Assembly: GCA_023261915.1 (NCBI GenBank)
Contig: JALRFT010000008.1
Location: forward strand, 1-8,074
Direction: 5' to 3'
Origin: Acidimicrobiales bacterium
GTDB taxonomy: Bacteria; Actinomycetota; Acidimicrobiia; Acidimicrobiales; Acidimicrobilacustridaceae
DNA: 8,074 bases
Shown in pieces: positions 1-6,520 of this stretch. The notes beneath the pieces were generated by a model. That model had not been told where the DNA came from, did no database searches, and saw only the letters and a program-made list of their open reading frames with translations. Within the stretch, counting starts at the first letter, position 1; every line of letters begins with the position of its first letter. The position numbers and the translations under genes are program-made.

Positions 1-2
1 AG

Positions 3-149
3 CGGGCTTTCTACCGGGTGCTCGTGATCTCTGTGGTCGAGCCCGGCTCGGTGCCGGCCAATCCCACCATGACCCCCGGCGTCTCGGTGCTCACCGTTTC
101 CTCTGATGATGAACTCATCGGAGGCTGGAACCTGGAGTCGGTTCGATGA
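3..149 (+). CDS. C-terminal end of an upstream protein, possibly DUF58 family (partial)
   Basis: Frame 3 is open from the window edge to a TGA at 147-149 and gives 48 residues ending GGWNLESVR. The stop overlaps the next gene's start as ATGA (146-149), so the two genes are translationally coupled. A GGAG at 134-137, inside this gene, serves the next start. The visible tail has a beta-strand-like stretch (GVSVLTVSSDDELIGGWN) of the kind that closes DUF58 proteins, where a Val-rich strand is followed by a short acidic stretch and a Trp-Asn pair. The usual actinobacterial order is a MoxR ATPase, then DUF58, then a TgpA-like transglutaminase, so the position fits DUF58. The family call rests mainly on context; that a gene ends here is much surer than which gene it is. 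Confidence 0.6.
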   Translation, partial: RAFYRVLVISVVEPGSVPANPTMTPGVSVLTVSSDDELIGGWNLESVR

Positions 150-2464
150 GCCGTCGTCTTCCCACGCTCATCTCGGTGATCCTGACCATCGGGCTGGGGG
201 TGATCTCGGGGTCCCCGTGGTTCAACGCCTTCGTCAATCTCGAAGGTGGCCCCACGATCGTGATGGCGGTGGTGGCCGCTGCGGTCCTGAGTGTGGCGGT
301 TCCGGCGGTCATTGGGGGAGTGCTGGGTCGACGCCTGCCACTCTCGCTGCCGGCCAGCGTCGTGGCGTACGTGCTCGCCGCTCTCGTCGTGGCCGTCACC
401 CCGATCTTCTCCGTTGCTTCGCTCGGAGACGGTCTGACTTCGGCACTGGCCCGCATGTTGCAGAGCACCCCACCTCTCGTGGTGACGGCGGGCACCCTCA
501 TCCCGGCGTTCACCCTTGTCTGGATCACTGGCGCCGTCACCGGAGAGTTGCTGGTGAGGACCAAGATGGCGCTCGGACTCGTGGTCGCTCCTCTCATCGG
601 TTTCGGTCTGGCGTTCGCCAGTACCGCCCAGCTTGAGCGGGACAGCGGCTTTTCCAGCCGGTCCGTGCTGTGGGCGTTTGTCGCCCTCGCCGTGACGGGA
701 ATGCTGATCGTGGTGCGTCGTATGGTGCTCGATGCTTCCACTGTGAGCGCCGACGCTGCTGCGGAGCGGGAGGTCGCCACCCGGTCCCCGGTCCTTGCCG
801 TACTGCTGCTCGTTCTTGCCGGTCTCCTTGCTCTTTTGGTCGTGCCCCGTCTGCCGGGCACGACAGACGAGCCGTCGGCAATTGATCGTGAGCCGCCGGT
901 CGATGCCCCGGTTCCAGACTCGCCGGTGGACGTCTTCGCCAACTACCGACGTCCTGACGGTCTCGTGCAGCCCTCGGTGATCGATGAGACCCTGCTGCGG
1001 GTCGAGATTGATCAACCCTCCAACGGCTACCTCACCGTGGCCAACCTCGACGACTACGACGGTGGCGCCTGGCGCTTCGACCGTCTCTTCACTCCCACGG
1101 GCTTCGAGGTTCCCGGTGATCCCGGCATCACCGACGAGACGATTGACCAGCGATACGAGATTCTCGAGACCCTGCCGTTCGCCGAGCAGTGGCTCCCTGC
1201 CATTGACCGCCCCGTGGCGGTGCCGCCCTTTGATGTGAACGTTGATGGCGACTCGTTCACGGTGCAGGCCGTCTACGACGAACCCACCGGCATGGTGGTG
1301 TCACCCTCACCAGTTGGCCCCGGCACCACGTACTCCGTGACGTCTCGGTCGACGTCTTCGACCCTCGATGACGTCTCGCTGCAGACCCCCGTGGCGAGTG
1401 CCAATGTGAGTGCCCCGGCGGCTACGACTGCGCTGGTGACCGACCCGAACCGGGTGCTCGACACCTGGGAGGCGCGCATCGCCGAGGATGCCGACACCGT
1501 GTTGGTCGGCGATGTTGAATCACTCGTCACGCTGCGGGACTGGATGCGTGAGCGCTTGGCGGTAACGCCTGACGACCTCGAAGCGAAGCTTGCCGCCCAG
1601 GGTGGGCGTGCCGACCCGGTTATCCGCAGTTTGGCGTTGGTGGCCATGAACGCCAAGTTGCTCGAGGGTGACGGTCAGGGAACACCGGAGCAGATCGCCA
1701 CGATCTATGTGATGCTCGCTCGTCGGCTCGGTGTGCCGGCGCGTCTCGCTACCGGCTTCCGCCTCGTTGACGAGAGCGCGCGTGATGAGGGGATTGATGC
1801 GGGGACCTACGAGGTCACTGGCGCCGACGCATGGACCTGGGCTGAGCTTCTAATCGGTGATGAGGGTTGGGTGGTCGTTGACCCCACACCGCCCAAGGAT
1901 CAGGTCGTGCCGCCCTCAACCACCACCACGTTGCCCGAGGGCTCCAAGCAGGAAGAAGACAAGCCCAACGAGGACCTCACGGCGATCCTGCCCAACCCGG
2001 TTGCGGCGGCACCACCTCCTGTCGAGGCACCCTTCCCGTGGTTCCTAGCCATTGTGGTCACTCTCGTGGTGCTTGGGCTCGGTGGATTCTTGCTGGCGGG
2101 AGGGTTGCGTCGGAGGCTCCGACGCAAGGGGCGTCGCACTGGTGATCCGCGTCAGCAGGTGGTCGGGGCGTGGGCCGAGATGCTCGATCAACTCGATGAG
2201 GCCGATCTCCGATCTCTTGAGCCGTTGTCGGGGCCCGAGGTGGCCGCCGTGGCGGCCGAGCACTTCGGTCCTGAGGTTGGTGCCCCCGTGGCCGGTATCG
2301 CCACGCTGTCGACACCGGCGGTATACAGCTCGGCTGAGATTGATGACGTCAGCGCCACCGAGGCCTGGCAGAACCTTGAGGCCGCCCGGGTGGCTCTTCG
2401 CCGCAAGCTCACCTCACGCCAGCGGTTCAAGGCCATGGTGCGCTCGCTCCGCCGCCGGAATTGA
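146..2464 (+). CDS. TgpA-like membrane protein with a catalytically degenerate transglutaminase domain
   Basis: This is a 772-residue integral membrane protein. About seven N-terminal hydrophobic segments are visible (roughly 6-22, 38-60, 69-91, 111-130, 140-159, 172-190, 213-234). A long extracytoplasmic part follows, with the YDGGAWRF motif near residue 305 that is typical of the region before the transglutaminase core. The core lies around 495-585 (LARRLGVPARLATGF; GWVVVDPTP). A Thr-rich, acidic linker leads to a last membrane segment (about 632-655) and a basic cytoplasmic tail of about 115 residues resembling DUF4129. The papain-like triad is not intact. Where active relatives have G-x-C-E-x-F-A, this protein has GTPEQIA (Pro514), and where they have DAHAW it has DAWTW (Trp563); only Asp579 remains. 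The architecture is that of TgpA/YebA proteins, so the role is probably structural or binding at the envelope rather than catalytic. The start has GGAG 8 bases upstream and overlaps the previous stop. Confidence 0.87.
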   Translation: MSRRLPTLISVILTIGLGVISGSPWFNAFVNLEGGPTIVMAVVAAAVLSVAVPAVIGGVLGRRLPLSLPASVVAYVLAALVVAVTPIFSVASLGDGLTSALARMLQSTPPLVVTAGTLIPAFTLVWITGAVTGELLVRTKMALGLVVAPLIGFGLAFASTAQLERDSGFSSRSVLWAFVALAVTGMLIVVRRMVLDASTVSADAAAEREVATRSPVLAVLLLVLAGLLALLVVPRLPGTTDEPSAIDREPPVDAPVPDSPVDVFANYRRPDGLVQPSVIDETLLRVEIDQPSNGYLTVANLDDYDGGAWRFDRLFTPTGFEVPGDPGITDETIDQRYEILETLPFAEQWLPAIDRPVAVPPFDVNVDGDSFTVQAVYDEPTGMVVSPSPVGPGTTYSVTSRSTSSTLDDVSLQTPVASANVSAPAATTALVTDPNRVLDTWEARIAEDADTVLVGDVESLVTLRDWMRERLAVTPDDLEAKLAAQGGRADPVIRSLALVAMNAKLLEGDGQGTPEQIATIYVMLARRLGVPARLATGFRLVDESARDEGIDAGTYEVTGADAWTWAELLIGDEGWVVVDPTPPKDQVVPPSTTTTLPEGSKQEEDKPNEDLTAILPNPVAAAPPPVEAPFPWFLAIVVTLVVLGLGGFLLAGGLRRRLRRKGRRTGDPRQQVVGAWAEMLDQLDEADLRSLEPLSGPEVAAVAAEHFGPEVGAPVAGIATLSTPAVYSSAEIDDVSATEAWQNLEAARVALRRKLTSRQRFKAMVRSLRRRN

Positions 2465-2507
2465 TCCGCACTGGCGTTCGGTCGCTGGCCGGTTATTGCC
2501 GCAACGG

Positions 2508-3674
2508 TTACTTGCCGGCTTTGACCACAATCTCAACGGGCACGCTGTAGTCGCCAGCGACGGCCGTGCCGAGGCCGACCGGCTCGCTGTCGATCCCAAA
2601 CAGTGACCGGAGCCATGAGGTCACGGCGTGGTTGATGATGGGGAAGGTGTCGGTCACGGGCACCGAGGGTGCTCCACAACCATCTGACCCCAGGGTCTTG
2701 AGCTGGGGTACTGCCTCGAGCAGTCCGCCCAGGCCGGAGGCTTCGGCCACGCCGATGATGCCCCGGCCGTTGCCGAAGGTGCAGAAGTCGTCGAAGCCGT
2801 TGTGGCCGACGCCTTCAAGGATCCAGAGCAGTGAGGGAGCGGGAGCGGCTTCGAATGCCGGTCGGGTGCGGGTCTCGGCCTCGACCACGGCGTCAGTCGT
2901 GCCCGCCATGAAGAACGAGGGCTTGTCCGGCAACGTCGGGGTTTCACTGGTCTGGGCGTCGGGGCCAAGTCGTGCACCTGAGGCCAGTGAGACGTAACCG
3001 TCCACGGCGGGCGAGGTGGCGTAGGCGAGGACTGTGCCGCCGCCAGCGGAGTGGCCGACGAGGCCGACGTTGTCGAAGTTCATGGTGTTGCCGAGGACAC
3101 CACCCGAGGCGTTTTCAGCCTCGAGAAGGGTGAGGGTGCCTGACAGGTCCTCAACGGGGTCGGTGGGGGCGGCGCCGCCGCCGAGCTGGCTTGGGAGGTC
3201 TCGTGACGGGTGGTCAGGGGCGGCCACCACCATGCCCCACGAGGCCAGATGACTGGTCAGGAAACTGGACTGATAGCGGATGCCACTGAAGCCGTGGCTG
3301 AAGAGCACGACGGGGAATTGCTCACCAGCGGCAGCGGCGTCCCGGCCGGCATCGATGGTGTAGGTGGCCGGGACATCGGCGGTCAGCAGGGCCCGAACGG
3401 CTTCGGGGACGAACTCGCGCATGTCGTAGGTGTCGGTGCCCGTTGTGCCTGCCGCCGCCGGATACCACACCTCCACTTTGTTGCCGGTGGTCAGGGTGAG
3501 GGTGGTGATCCCCACGGGATAGGGCCCTCGCTCGGCGTAGGCGAAAGCATTCTCCGCCGCCGGGAGGGTGGTGGTGGTGTCGGTGGAAGCCGACTCCCCA
3601 CTCGATCCACAGGCCGCGACGACAAGGAGAGCGGCCGCAAGGCAGGCGGCAAGGACAGGTCGTGGTGTACGCAT
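2508..3674 (-). CDS. Secreted alpha/beta-hydrolase lipoprotein, PAF-acetylhydrolase/dienelactone hydrolase-like
   Basis: This 388-residue protein has a signal peptide with a lipobox ending VVAAC (Cys22), then a Thr/Ser-rich linker (TDTTTTLP), so it should be anchored outside the membrane. The hydrolase fold shows the oxyanion-hole motif SHGFSG (126-131), a strand ending VVAAPDH (149-155) and the nucleophile elbow GHSAGG (Ser209). Asp261 in GTTDAVV and His291 in GVGHNGF complete a likely Ser-Asp-His triad. The HG motif, the APDH strand and the elbow spacing resemble the COG4188/PAF-acetylhydrolase II group, which hydrolyses ester bonds; the substrate cannot be read from sequence. Cys298 and Cys333 could form a disulfide in the exported domain. 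The gene converges on the TgpA-like gene (43 bases between stops) and lies 60 bases downstream of the I42 inhibitor gene on the same strand, so co-transcription is possible. There is no strong Shine-Dalgarno, but this ATG gives a clean signal peptide. Confidence 0.87.
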   Translation of the reverse strand: MRTPRPVLAACLAAALLVVAACGSSGESASTDTTTTLPAAENAFAYAERGPYPVGITTLTLTTGNKVEVWYPAAAGTTGTDTYDMREFVPEAVRALLTADVPATYTIDAGRDAAAAGEQFPVVLFSHGFSGIRYQSSFLTSHLASWGMVVAAPDHPSRDLPSQLGGGAAPTDPVEDLSGTLTLLEAENASGGVLGNTMNFDNVGLVGHSAGGGTVLAYATSPAVDGYVSLASGARLGPDAQTSETPTLPDKPSFFMAGTTDAVVEAETRTRPAFEAAPAPSLLWILEGVGHNGFDDFCTFGNGRGIIGVAEASGLGGLLEAVPQLKTLGSDGCGAPSVPVTDTFPIINHAVTSWLRSLFGIDSEPVGLGTAVAGDYSVPVEIVVKAGK

Positions 3675-3734
3675 GCCCCCATTGTGCCCTGCTGGCGAGG
3701 CCAGTGCCCGCTTGAAGAGGGTTCGAGCCCCGAG

Positions 3735-4181
3735 TCAGGAGACGTTGACGGTGAAGGTCGTGATCTCAGGGTTCTCAGCGGGGGCCGAGGGCCGGGCGTA
3801 GGTGAAGGTGATCGTGGTGGTGCCGGAGGCCACCGCCTTGAACTCAAAGATCGTCGACCCACCCGTGCCCACTGCACCACCATCATTTGGGGCTGCTTCC
3901 ACGTTGCCCTCGGCATCCACCACGCTGACGACGGCGGGGTCGGGCGCTCCAGTGATCGACCACGAGTAGCCGGTCGAGGCGTTACTTGGGACCTTGATGG
4001 CGAACTCCTGGCCGGGAACCACGGCGATGGCGGTCGCCGGGTCCCGGAAGGTCAGGATGGGCGGTGTCGTGGCATCGGTGGCCGAGGTCGTTGACGACGA
4101 GGTGTCGTCACTGCGGGAACATCCTGCTGCGAGCGAGAGGGCGAGAACGACGGCGCACGATGCGGCGAGGGCCTTTTTCAC
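3735..4181 (-). CDS. Chagasin-family (I42) cysteine peptidase inhibitor lipoprotein
   Basis: I place the start at a GTG (4181-4179), giving 148 residues. It follows a strong AGAGGAG ribosome site by 7 bases and is followed at once by a typical signal peptide: MKKALAAS, then a hydrophobic core and lipobox AAGC (Cys21). An in-frame ATG 120 bases upstream would add 40 residues of basic, non-signal sequence and is unlikely. After a Ser/Thr-rich linker the domain shows the chagasin hallmarks in order: the NPTTGYxW-type loop as NASTGYSW (67-74), the GxGG loop as GTGG (105-108) leading into FEFKA, and a strand ending YARP (128-131). The family blocks papain-like (C1) cysteine peptidases by inserting three loops into the active-site cleft. 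The last loop is RPS rather than the usual RPW/RPF, so affinity may differ. The target is unknown. The gene is 82 bases downstream of the Ddn-family gene on the same strand. Confidence 0.84.
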   Translation of the reverse strand: MKKALAASCAVVLALSLAAGCSRSDDTSSSTTSATDATTPPILTFRDPATAIAVVPGQEFAIKVPSNASTGYSWSITGAPDPAVVSVVDAEGNVEAAPNDGGAVGTGGSTIFEFKAVASGTTTITFTYARPSAPAENPEITTFTVNVS

Positions 4182-4188
4182 GGTGAAT

Positions 4189-4195
4189 CTCCTCT
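4189..4195 (-). promoter_or_regulatory. Ribosome binding site that fixes the I42 inhibitor start
   Basis: AGAGGAG on the minus strand, 7 bases before GTG 4181-4179. It is the best Shine-Dalgarno match on the minus strand here and the reason for choosing the GTG over the upstream in-frame ATG at 4301. Confidence 0.75.
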
Positions 4196-4254
4196 GGCGA
4201 ACACGGCCACGAGTGGCGCGGATGAGATCCCCAACCCTAGGTCGCAAGGTCAGC

Positions 4255-4276
4255 ACCCGGGGGTCACCCCCTGGGT
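4255..4276 (-). terminator. GC-rich hairpin overlapping the Ddn-family stop codon, possible terminator
   Basis: ACCC-GGGGG (4255-4263) can pair with CCCCC-T-GGGT (4267-4276) to give a nine-base-pair stem with one bulged T and a three-base loop. That loop is the complement of the Ddn-family TGA (4264-4266). No T-tract follows on either strand, so it is not a classical intrinsic terminator. GC-rich stems without T-tracts are common at actinobacterial gene ends, and this one may slow RNA polymerase or protect the 3' end before the inhibitor gene. This is inference. Confidence 0.35.
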
Positions 4277-4707
4277 TCACAGATGACCACGGGAATCTCA
4301 CGGTCCGTGCGGCGCTGATAGGAGGCGTAACCCTTGTACGCCGCCGTGATCTGAGGCCAGAGTTCCTGACGCTCGTCGGGAGTTGCCGTACGGGCGATCA
4401 TTGGGCGCATCACCCCGGCGACCGTCACTTCCACCGCCGGGTCGGCCACGAGGTTGAGGTACCACTCGGGGTGACGGTCGTCGCCTCCCTTGGAAGCCAC
4501 CACCACGATCCGCTGGTCGTCATGGACGGGTGCTGTCAGGAGCACCCGGCGAGGTTGTCCTGACTTGCGACCGGTGGTGGACAGTTCCACGGTCGGCATC
4601 CCCATCGGCTGGGCCAGCCACCGGCCCCCCGAGACCTTGAGGACGGCCCGATGGGTGAGGTTCATGGCTTTGAGACCGAGGTCGGCGAGGTCGTTCTTGA
4701 AGGTCAT
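4264..4707 (-). CDS. Deazaflavin (F420)-dependent nitroreductase/quinone reductase family protein (Ddn-like)
   Basis: A 147-residue protein of the F420H2-dependent quinone reductase/Ddn family (PF04075-type split-barrel), which uses reduced coenzyme F420 to reduce quinones or other electrophiles at the membrane or in the cytosol. Visible family motifs are ELSTTGRKSGQPRRV (41-55), the strand VVVASKGGDDRHPEWYLNL (68-86) followed by DPAVEV, and the C-terminal YQRRTDREIPVVICEP (130-145). Length matches single-domain family members. The N-terminal helix (about 5-25) is where Ddn proteins contact membrane or substrate. There is no signal peptide. No Shine-Dalgarno precedes the ATG, but a TAGTCT box ends 6 bases before it, which suggests a leaderless transcript. 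The gene is divergent from the PhyH-SurE operon. The family assignment is firm; the physiological substrate is unknown. Confidence 0.9.
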   Translation of the reverse strand: MTFKNDLADLGLKAMNLTHRAVLKVSGGRWLAQPMGMPTVELSTTGRKSGQPRRVLLTAPVHDDQRIVVVASKGGDDRHPEWYLNLVADPAVEVTVAGVMRPMIARTATPDERQELWPQITAAYKGYASYQRRTDREIPVVICEPRG

Positions 4708-4713
4708 GGTCTG

Positions 4714-4719
4714 AGACTA
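4714..4719 (-). promoter_or_regulatory. Candidate -10 box for a leaderless Ddn-family transcript
   Basis: TAGTCT fits the actinobacterial TAnnnT -10 pattern and is separated from ATG 4707-4705 by 6 bases (CAGACC). Transcription would therefore begin at or next to the start codon. No clear -35 hexamer is seen upstream, which is usual for such promoters. Inferred from spacing only. Confidence 0.35.
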
Positions 4720-4763
4720 GGGGAGTCCCGGCCGTCACCCCACCCTGTCAAGGGGCCTCCGCC

Positions 4764-4769
4764 TATGCT
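4764..4769 (+). promoter_or_regulatory. Candidate -10 box for the PhyH-SurE operon
   Basis: TATGCT lies 29 bases before ATG 4799, in the 91-base gap between two divergent genes where a promoter must lie. It would place the transcription start near 4776 and leave a short leader carrying the GGGGGTGAG ribosome site (about 4788-4795). No convincing -35 is found at 16-18 bases upstream. Confidence 0.35.
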
Positions 4770-4798
4770 CAGGACTTCTGGCTGGCCGGGGGTGAGTC

Positions 4799-5656
4799 AT
4801 GGTGGCGGTACCGCGATTTGAGGCAGACGTCGACGCTGAGACGGTTGTTGCTGCCCTGCAGGAACAAGGAGTCGCCATCGTGGAGCGCCTCGTCACCCCC
4901 GAGGTGGTCAACGCCGTCTTCCATGAGATGGCGCCACATGTGGCGGCCACGCTGCCGGGTGCCGACGACTTCTCCGGTACGGCCACCACCCGCACCGGAG
5001 CGTTGCTCGCTCGATCGCCGGCATCGCACGAGATGATTGCCCATCGGCTGATTCTCGAGATTGCGGAGGCCTTCTTGTGGCCGGCCAAAACCACCTTCCA
5101 ACTCCATCTGACCCAGTTGATTGCCATCGGCCCCGGCTCTCCAGCCCAAGCGCTCCATCGCGACCAATGGTGTTTCGACTTCTTCCCCTTTCCCGACGAG
5201 GTCGAAGTGGAAATGTCGACGATGTGGTCACTTACTGACTTCACCGAGGAGAACGGGGCCACGCGGGTTATCCCGGGGTCACATGTTGGTGGGGATGAAG
5301 CGCTTGGTCATCCAGAGTGGACGGTGCCCGCAACCATGCCAGCCGGCTCGGTGCTGATCTACAGCGGTCGCACCGTGCACGGTGGGGGCGCCAACCACAC
5401 CGCCGAAGTTCGTCACGGACTGAATGCCGACTACGTGCTCGGGTGGCTCCGCCAGGAGGAGAACCAGTACCTGTCCGTGCCCCCAGACATCGCCCGGACC
5501 CTCCCGCCTCGAGTTCGTGAACTCGCCGGCTATCAACTGGGCGCCTATGCCCTCGGATACGTCGACGACGTCCGCAGCCCCCAACAGTTTCTCGATGGTG
5601 TAGCCGGACGTGCCACGTTCGGCGGTAGTGCCACGTCCCCCGAGGAGGTCATCTGA
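4799..5656 (+). CDS. Phytanoyl-CoA dioxygenase (PhyH) family Fe(II)/2-oxoglutarate oxygenase
   Basis: A 285-residue cytosolic protein with the PhyH-type double-stranded beta-helix. The iron facial triad is visible as HRD (His120, Asp122) and the distal His194 in RTVHGGG. Arg205, 11 residues after the distal His, is placed to bind the 2-oxoglutarate carboxylate. The family motif NGATRVIPGSH is at 152-162, and the C-terminal tail carries LPPRVRELAGYQLGAYALGY. These enzymes hydroxylate an unactivated carbon using O2 and 2-oxoglutarate, giving CO2 and succinate. Bacterial members act on very different substrates (acyl-CoA, ectoine, antibiotic intermediates), so none can be named. ATG 4799 follows a GGGGGTGAG ribosome site. 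The stop overlaps the SurE start (TGATG, 5654-5658), making a tight two-gene operon. All metal ligands are present, so activity is expected. Confidence 0.9.
   Translation: MVAVPRFEADVDAETVVAALQEQGVAIVERLVTPEVVNAVFHEMAPHVAATLPGADDFSGTATTRTGALLARSPASHEMIAHRLILEIAEAFLWPAKTTFQLHLTQLIAIGPGSPAQALHRDQWCFDFFPFPDEVEVEMSTMWSLTDFTEENGATRVIPGSHVGGDEALGHPEWTVPATMPAGSVLIYSGRTVHGGGANHTAEVRHGLNADYVLGWLRQEENQYLSVPPDIARTLPPRVRELAGYQLGAYALGYVDDVRSPQQFLDGVAGRATFGGSATSPEEVI
5643..5648 (+). promoter_or_regulatory. Ribosome binding site for the SurE-like gene inside the PhyH gene
   Basis: A perfect AGGAGG lies 7 bases before ATG 5656, inside the last codons of the PhyH-family gene. With the TGATG stop/start overlap it fixes the start and points to coupled translation of the two proteins. 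Confidence 0.8.
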
Positions 5657-6501
5657 TGTCAGGCCCCAGTCGTTCCCGCGTGGGACGGGTATTCGCCGTT
5701 GTTGCCATTGCGCTCGTGGCTGCGGCGTGCTCCTCAAGCTCCGACTCACCGTCTGATGCCGCCGCACCTCTCCCGGCTCCTGCAGCATCGGCGCCGTCGT
5801 TGCGCATCATGGTGTCCAACGACGACGGCATCGCCAGTCCCGGACTCGACCAGTTGGTGGTCGCCCTCGCCGAGCTTCCCGATGTCGAGCTCACGGTGGT
5901 GGCTCCCGCTGAGAACCAGAGTGGATCGTCGGACAAGACCACTCCGGGGGCCGTCACCTATGGCCCCGGGGCCACTGCCAGTGGGGTGGCGGGGACAGCG
6001 GTGAACGGTTTCCCCGCCGACGCCGTGTTGGTCGGCCTTGACAAGTTGGCCCTCGAACCCGATCTGGTGGTCTCGGGGGTGAATGCCGGTCAGAACGTCG
6101 GTCCGCTGGCCGCAATCTCGGGAACCGTTGGTGTGGCCCGCACCGCCGTGCGGGCTGGGATTCCGGCTGTGGCTCTCAGTGCCGGATTGACCTACGACGC
6201 CGAGCAGTACGCCGTCGCCATCGATGCCCTGCTGGTGTGGATCACCGAAAACCGTGGGCAGCTGGTGGAGGGGACGTTCCCGGCCGAGGTGGTCAGCATC
6301 AACGTCCCGGCCTGTCCCGCATCGTCGATGGGGGAGATCGTCGATGTCGCCCTGGCCACCGCCATTCCCGACGGAGTGAACGTCTTCGTCTCGTCGTGTG
6401 ACGCCACCGGCGACGCTCCCGACGACGACGTGCTGGCGCTCGTGGGCGGTTGGGCGACACGGACGGTCGTCCCGGTCGACCTCCCAGTCCCCGCCGGCTA
6501 G
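5656..6501 (+). CDS. SurE-type phosphatase/nucleotidase exported as a lipoprotein
   Basis: A 281-residue protein with an N-terminal signal peptide (basic start, core FAVVAIALVAAAC, lipidated Cys25), a Ser/Pro/Ala-rich linker to about 48, then a SurE domain. All SurE signatures are in order: VSNDDGIASPGL (53-64), VVAPAENQSGSS (81-92), GTAVNGFPADAVLVGL (113-128), DLVVSGVNAGQNVG (136-149), ISGTVGVARTAVRAGIPAVALS (154-175) and the C-terminal core PDDDVLALVGGWATRTVVPVD. The metal ligands of the family correspond to Asp56, Asp57, Ser89 and Asn143, so a divalent-metal 5'/3'-nucleotidase or related phosphatase is expected. SurE is normally cytosolic; here it would act outside the membrane. Cys220 and Cys248 could form a disulfide there. 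The stop is 19 bases from the convergent hydrolase gene. The symbol surE is withheld because this is a diverged, exported paralogue type. Confidence 0.9.
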   Translation: MSGPSRSRVGRVFAVVAIALVAAACSSSSDSPSDAAAPLPAPAASAPSLRIMVSNDDGIASPGLDQLVVALAELPDVELTVVAPAENQSGSSDKTTPGAVTYGPGATASGVAGTAVNGFPADAVLVGLDKLALEPDLVVSGVNAGQNVGPLAAISGTVGVARTAVRAGIPAVALSAGLTYDAEQYAVAIDALLVWITENRGQLVEGTFPAEVVSINVPACPASSMGEIVDVALATAIPDGVNVFVSSCDATGDAPDDDVLALVGGWATRTVVPVDLPVPAG

Positions 6502-6520
6502 ATCCCGCCGAACCGGTTGG

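Noticed and set aside
11..1015. Long open frame (334 codons) on the minus strand opposite the TgpA-like gene
   Set aside because: The product is Arg/His/Gly/Asp-rich with no hydrophobic core or motif, typical of antisense frames in GC-rich DNA. The plus frame has clear membrane segments and family motifs.
2508..3674. Possible PET hydrolase/cutinase for the lipoprotein hydrolase
   Set aside because: The GHSAGG elbow is shared by many hydrolases. The HGFSG-to-APDH region and overall length fit the PAF-acetylhydrolase/dienelactone hydrolase group better, and PETase-type substrate residues are not recognisable.
3692..3704. Small hairpin CTGGC-GAG-GCCAG between the inhibitor and hydrolase genes
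   Set aside because: Five pairs with a three-base loop and no T-tract; expected by chance at this GC content, so not called a terminator.
3717..3733. GGGTTCGAGCCCC, which resembles a tRNA T-arm
   Set aside because: Only three stem pairs form, and no acceptor, D or anticodon stem can be built from the preceding 60 bases.
3210..4094. 294-codon plus-strand open frame across the hydrolase and inhibitor genes
   Set aside because: Gly/Arg-rich low-information product lying opposite two genes with clear signal peptides and catalytic motifs, and spanning their intergenic gap.
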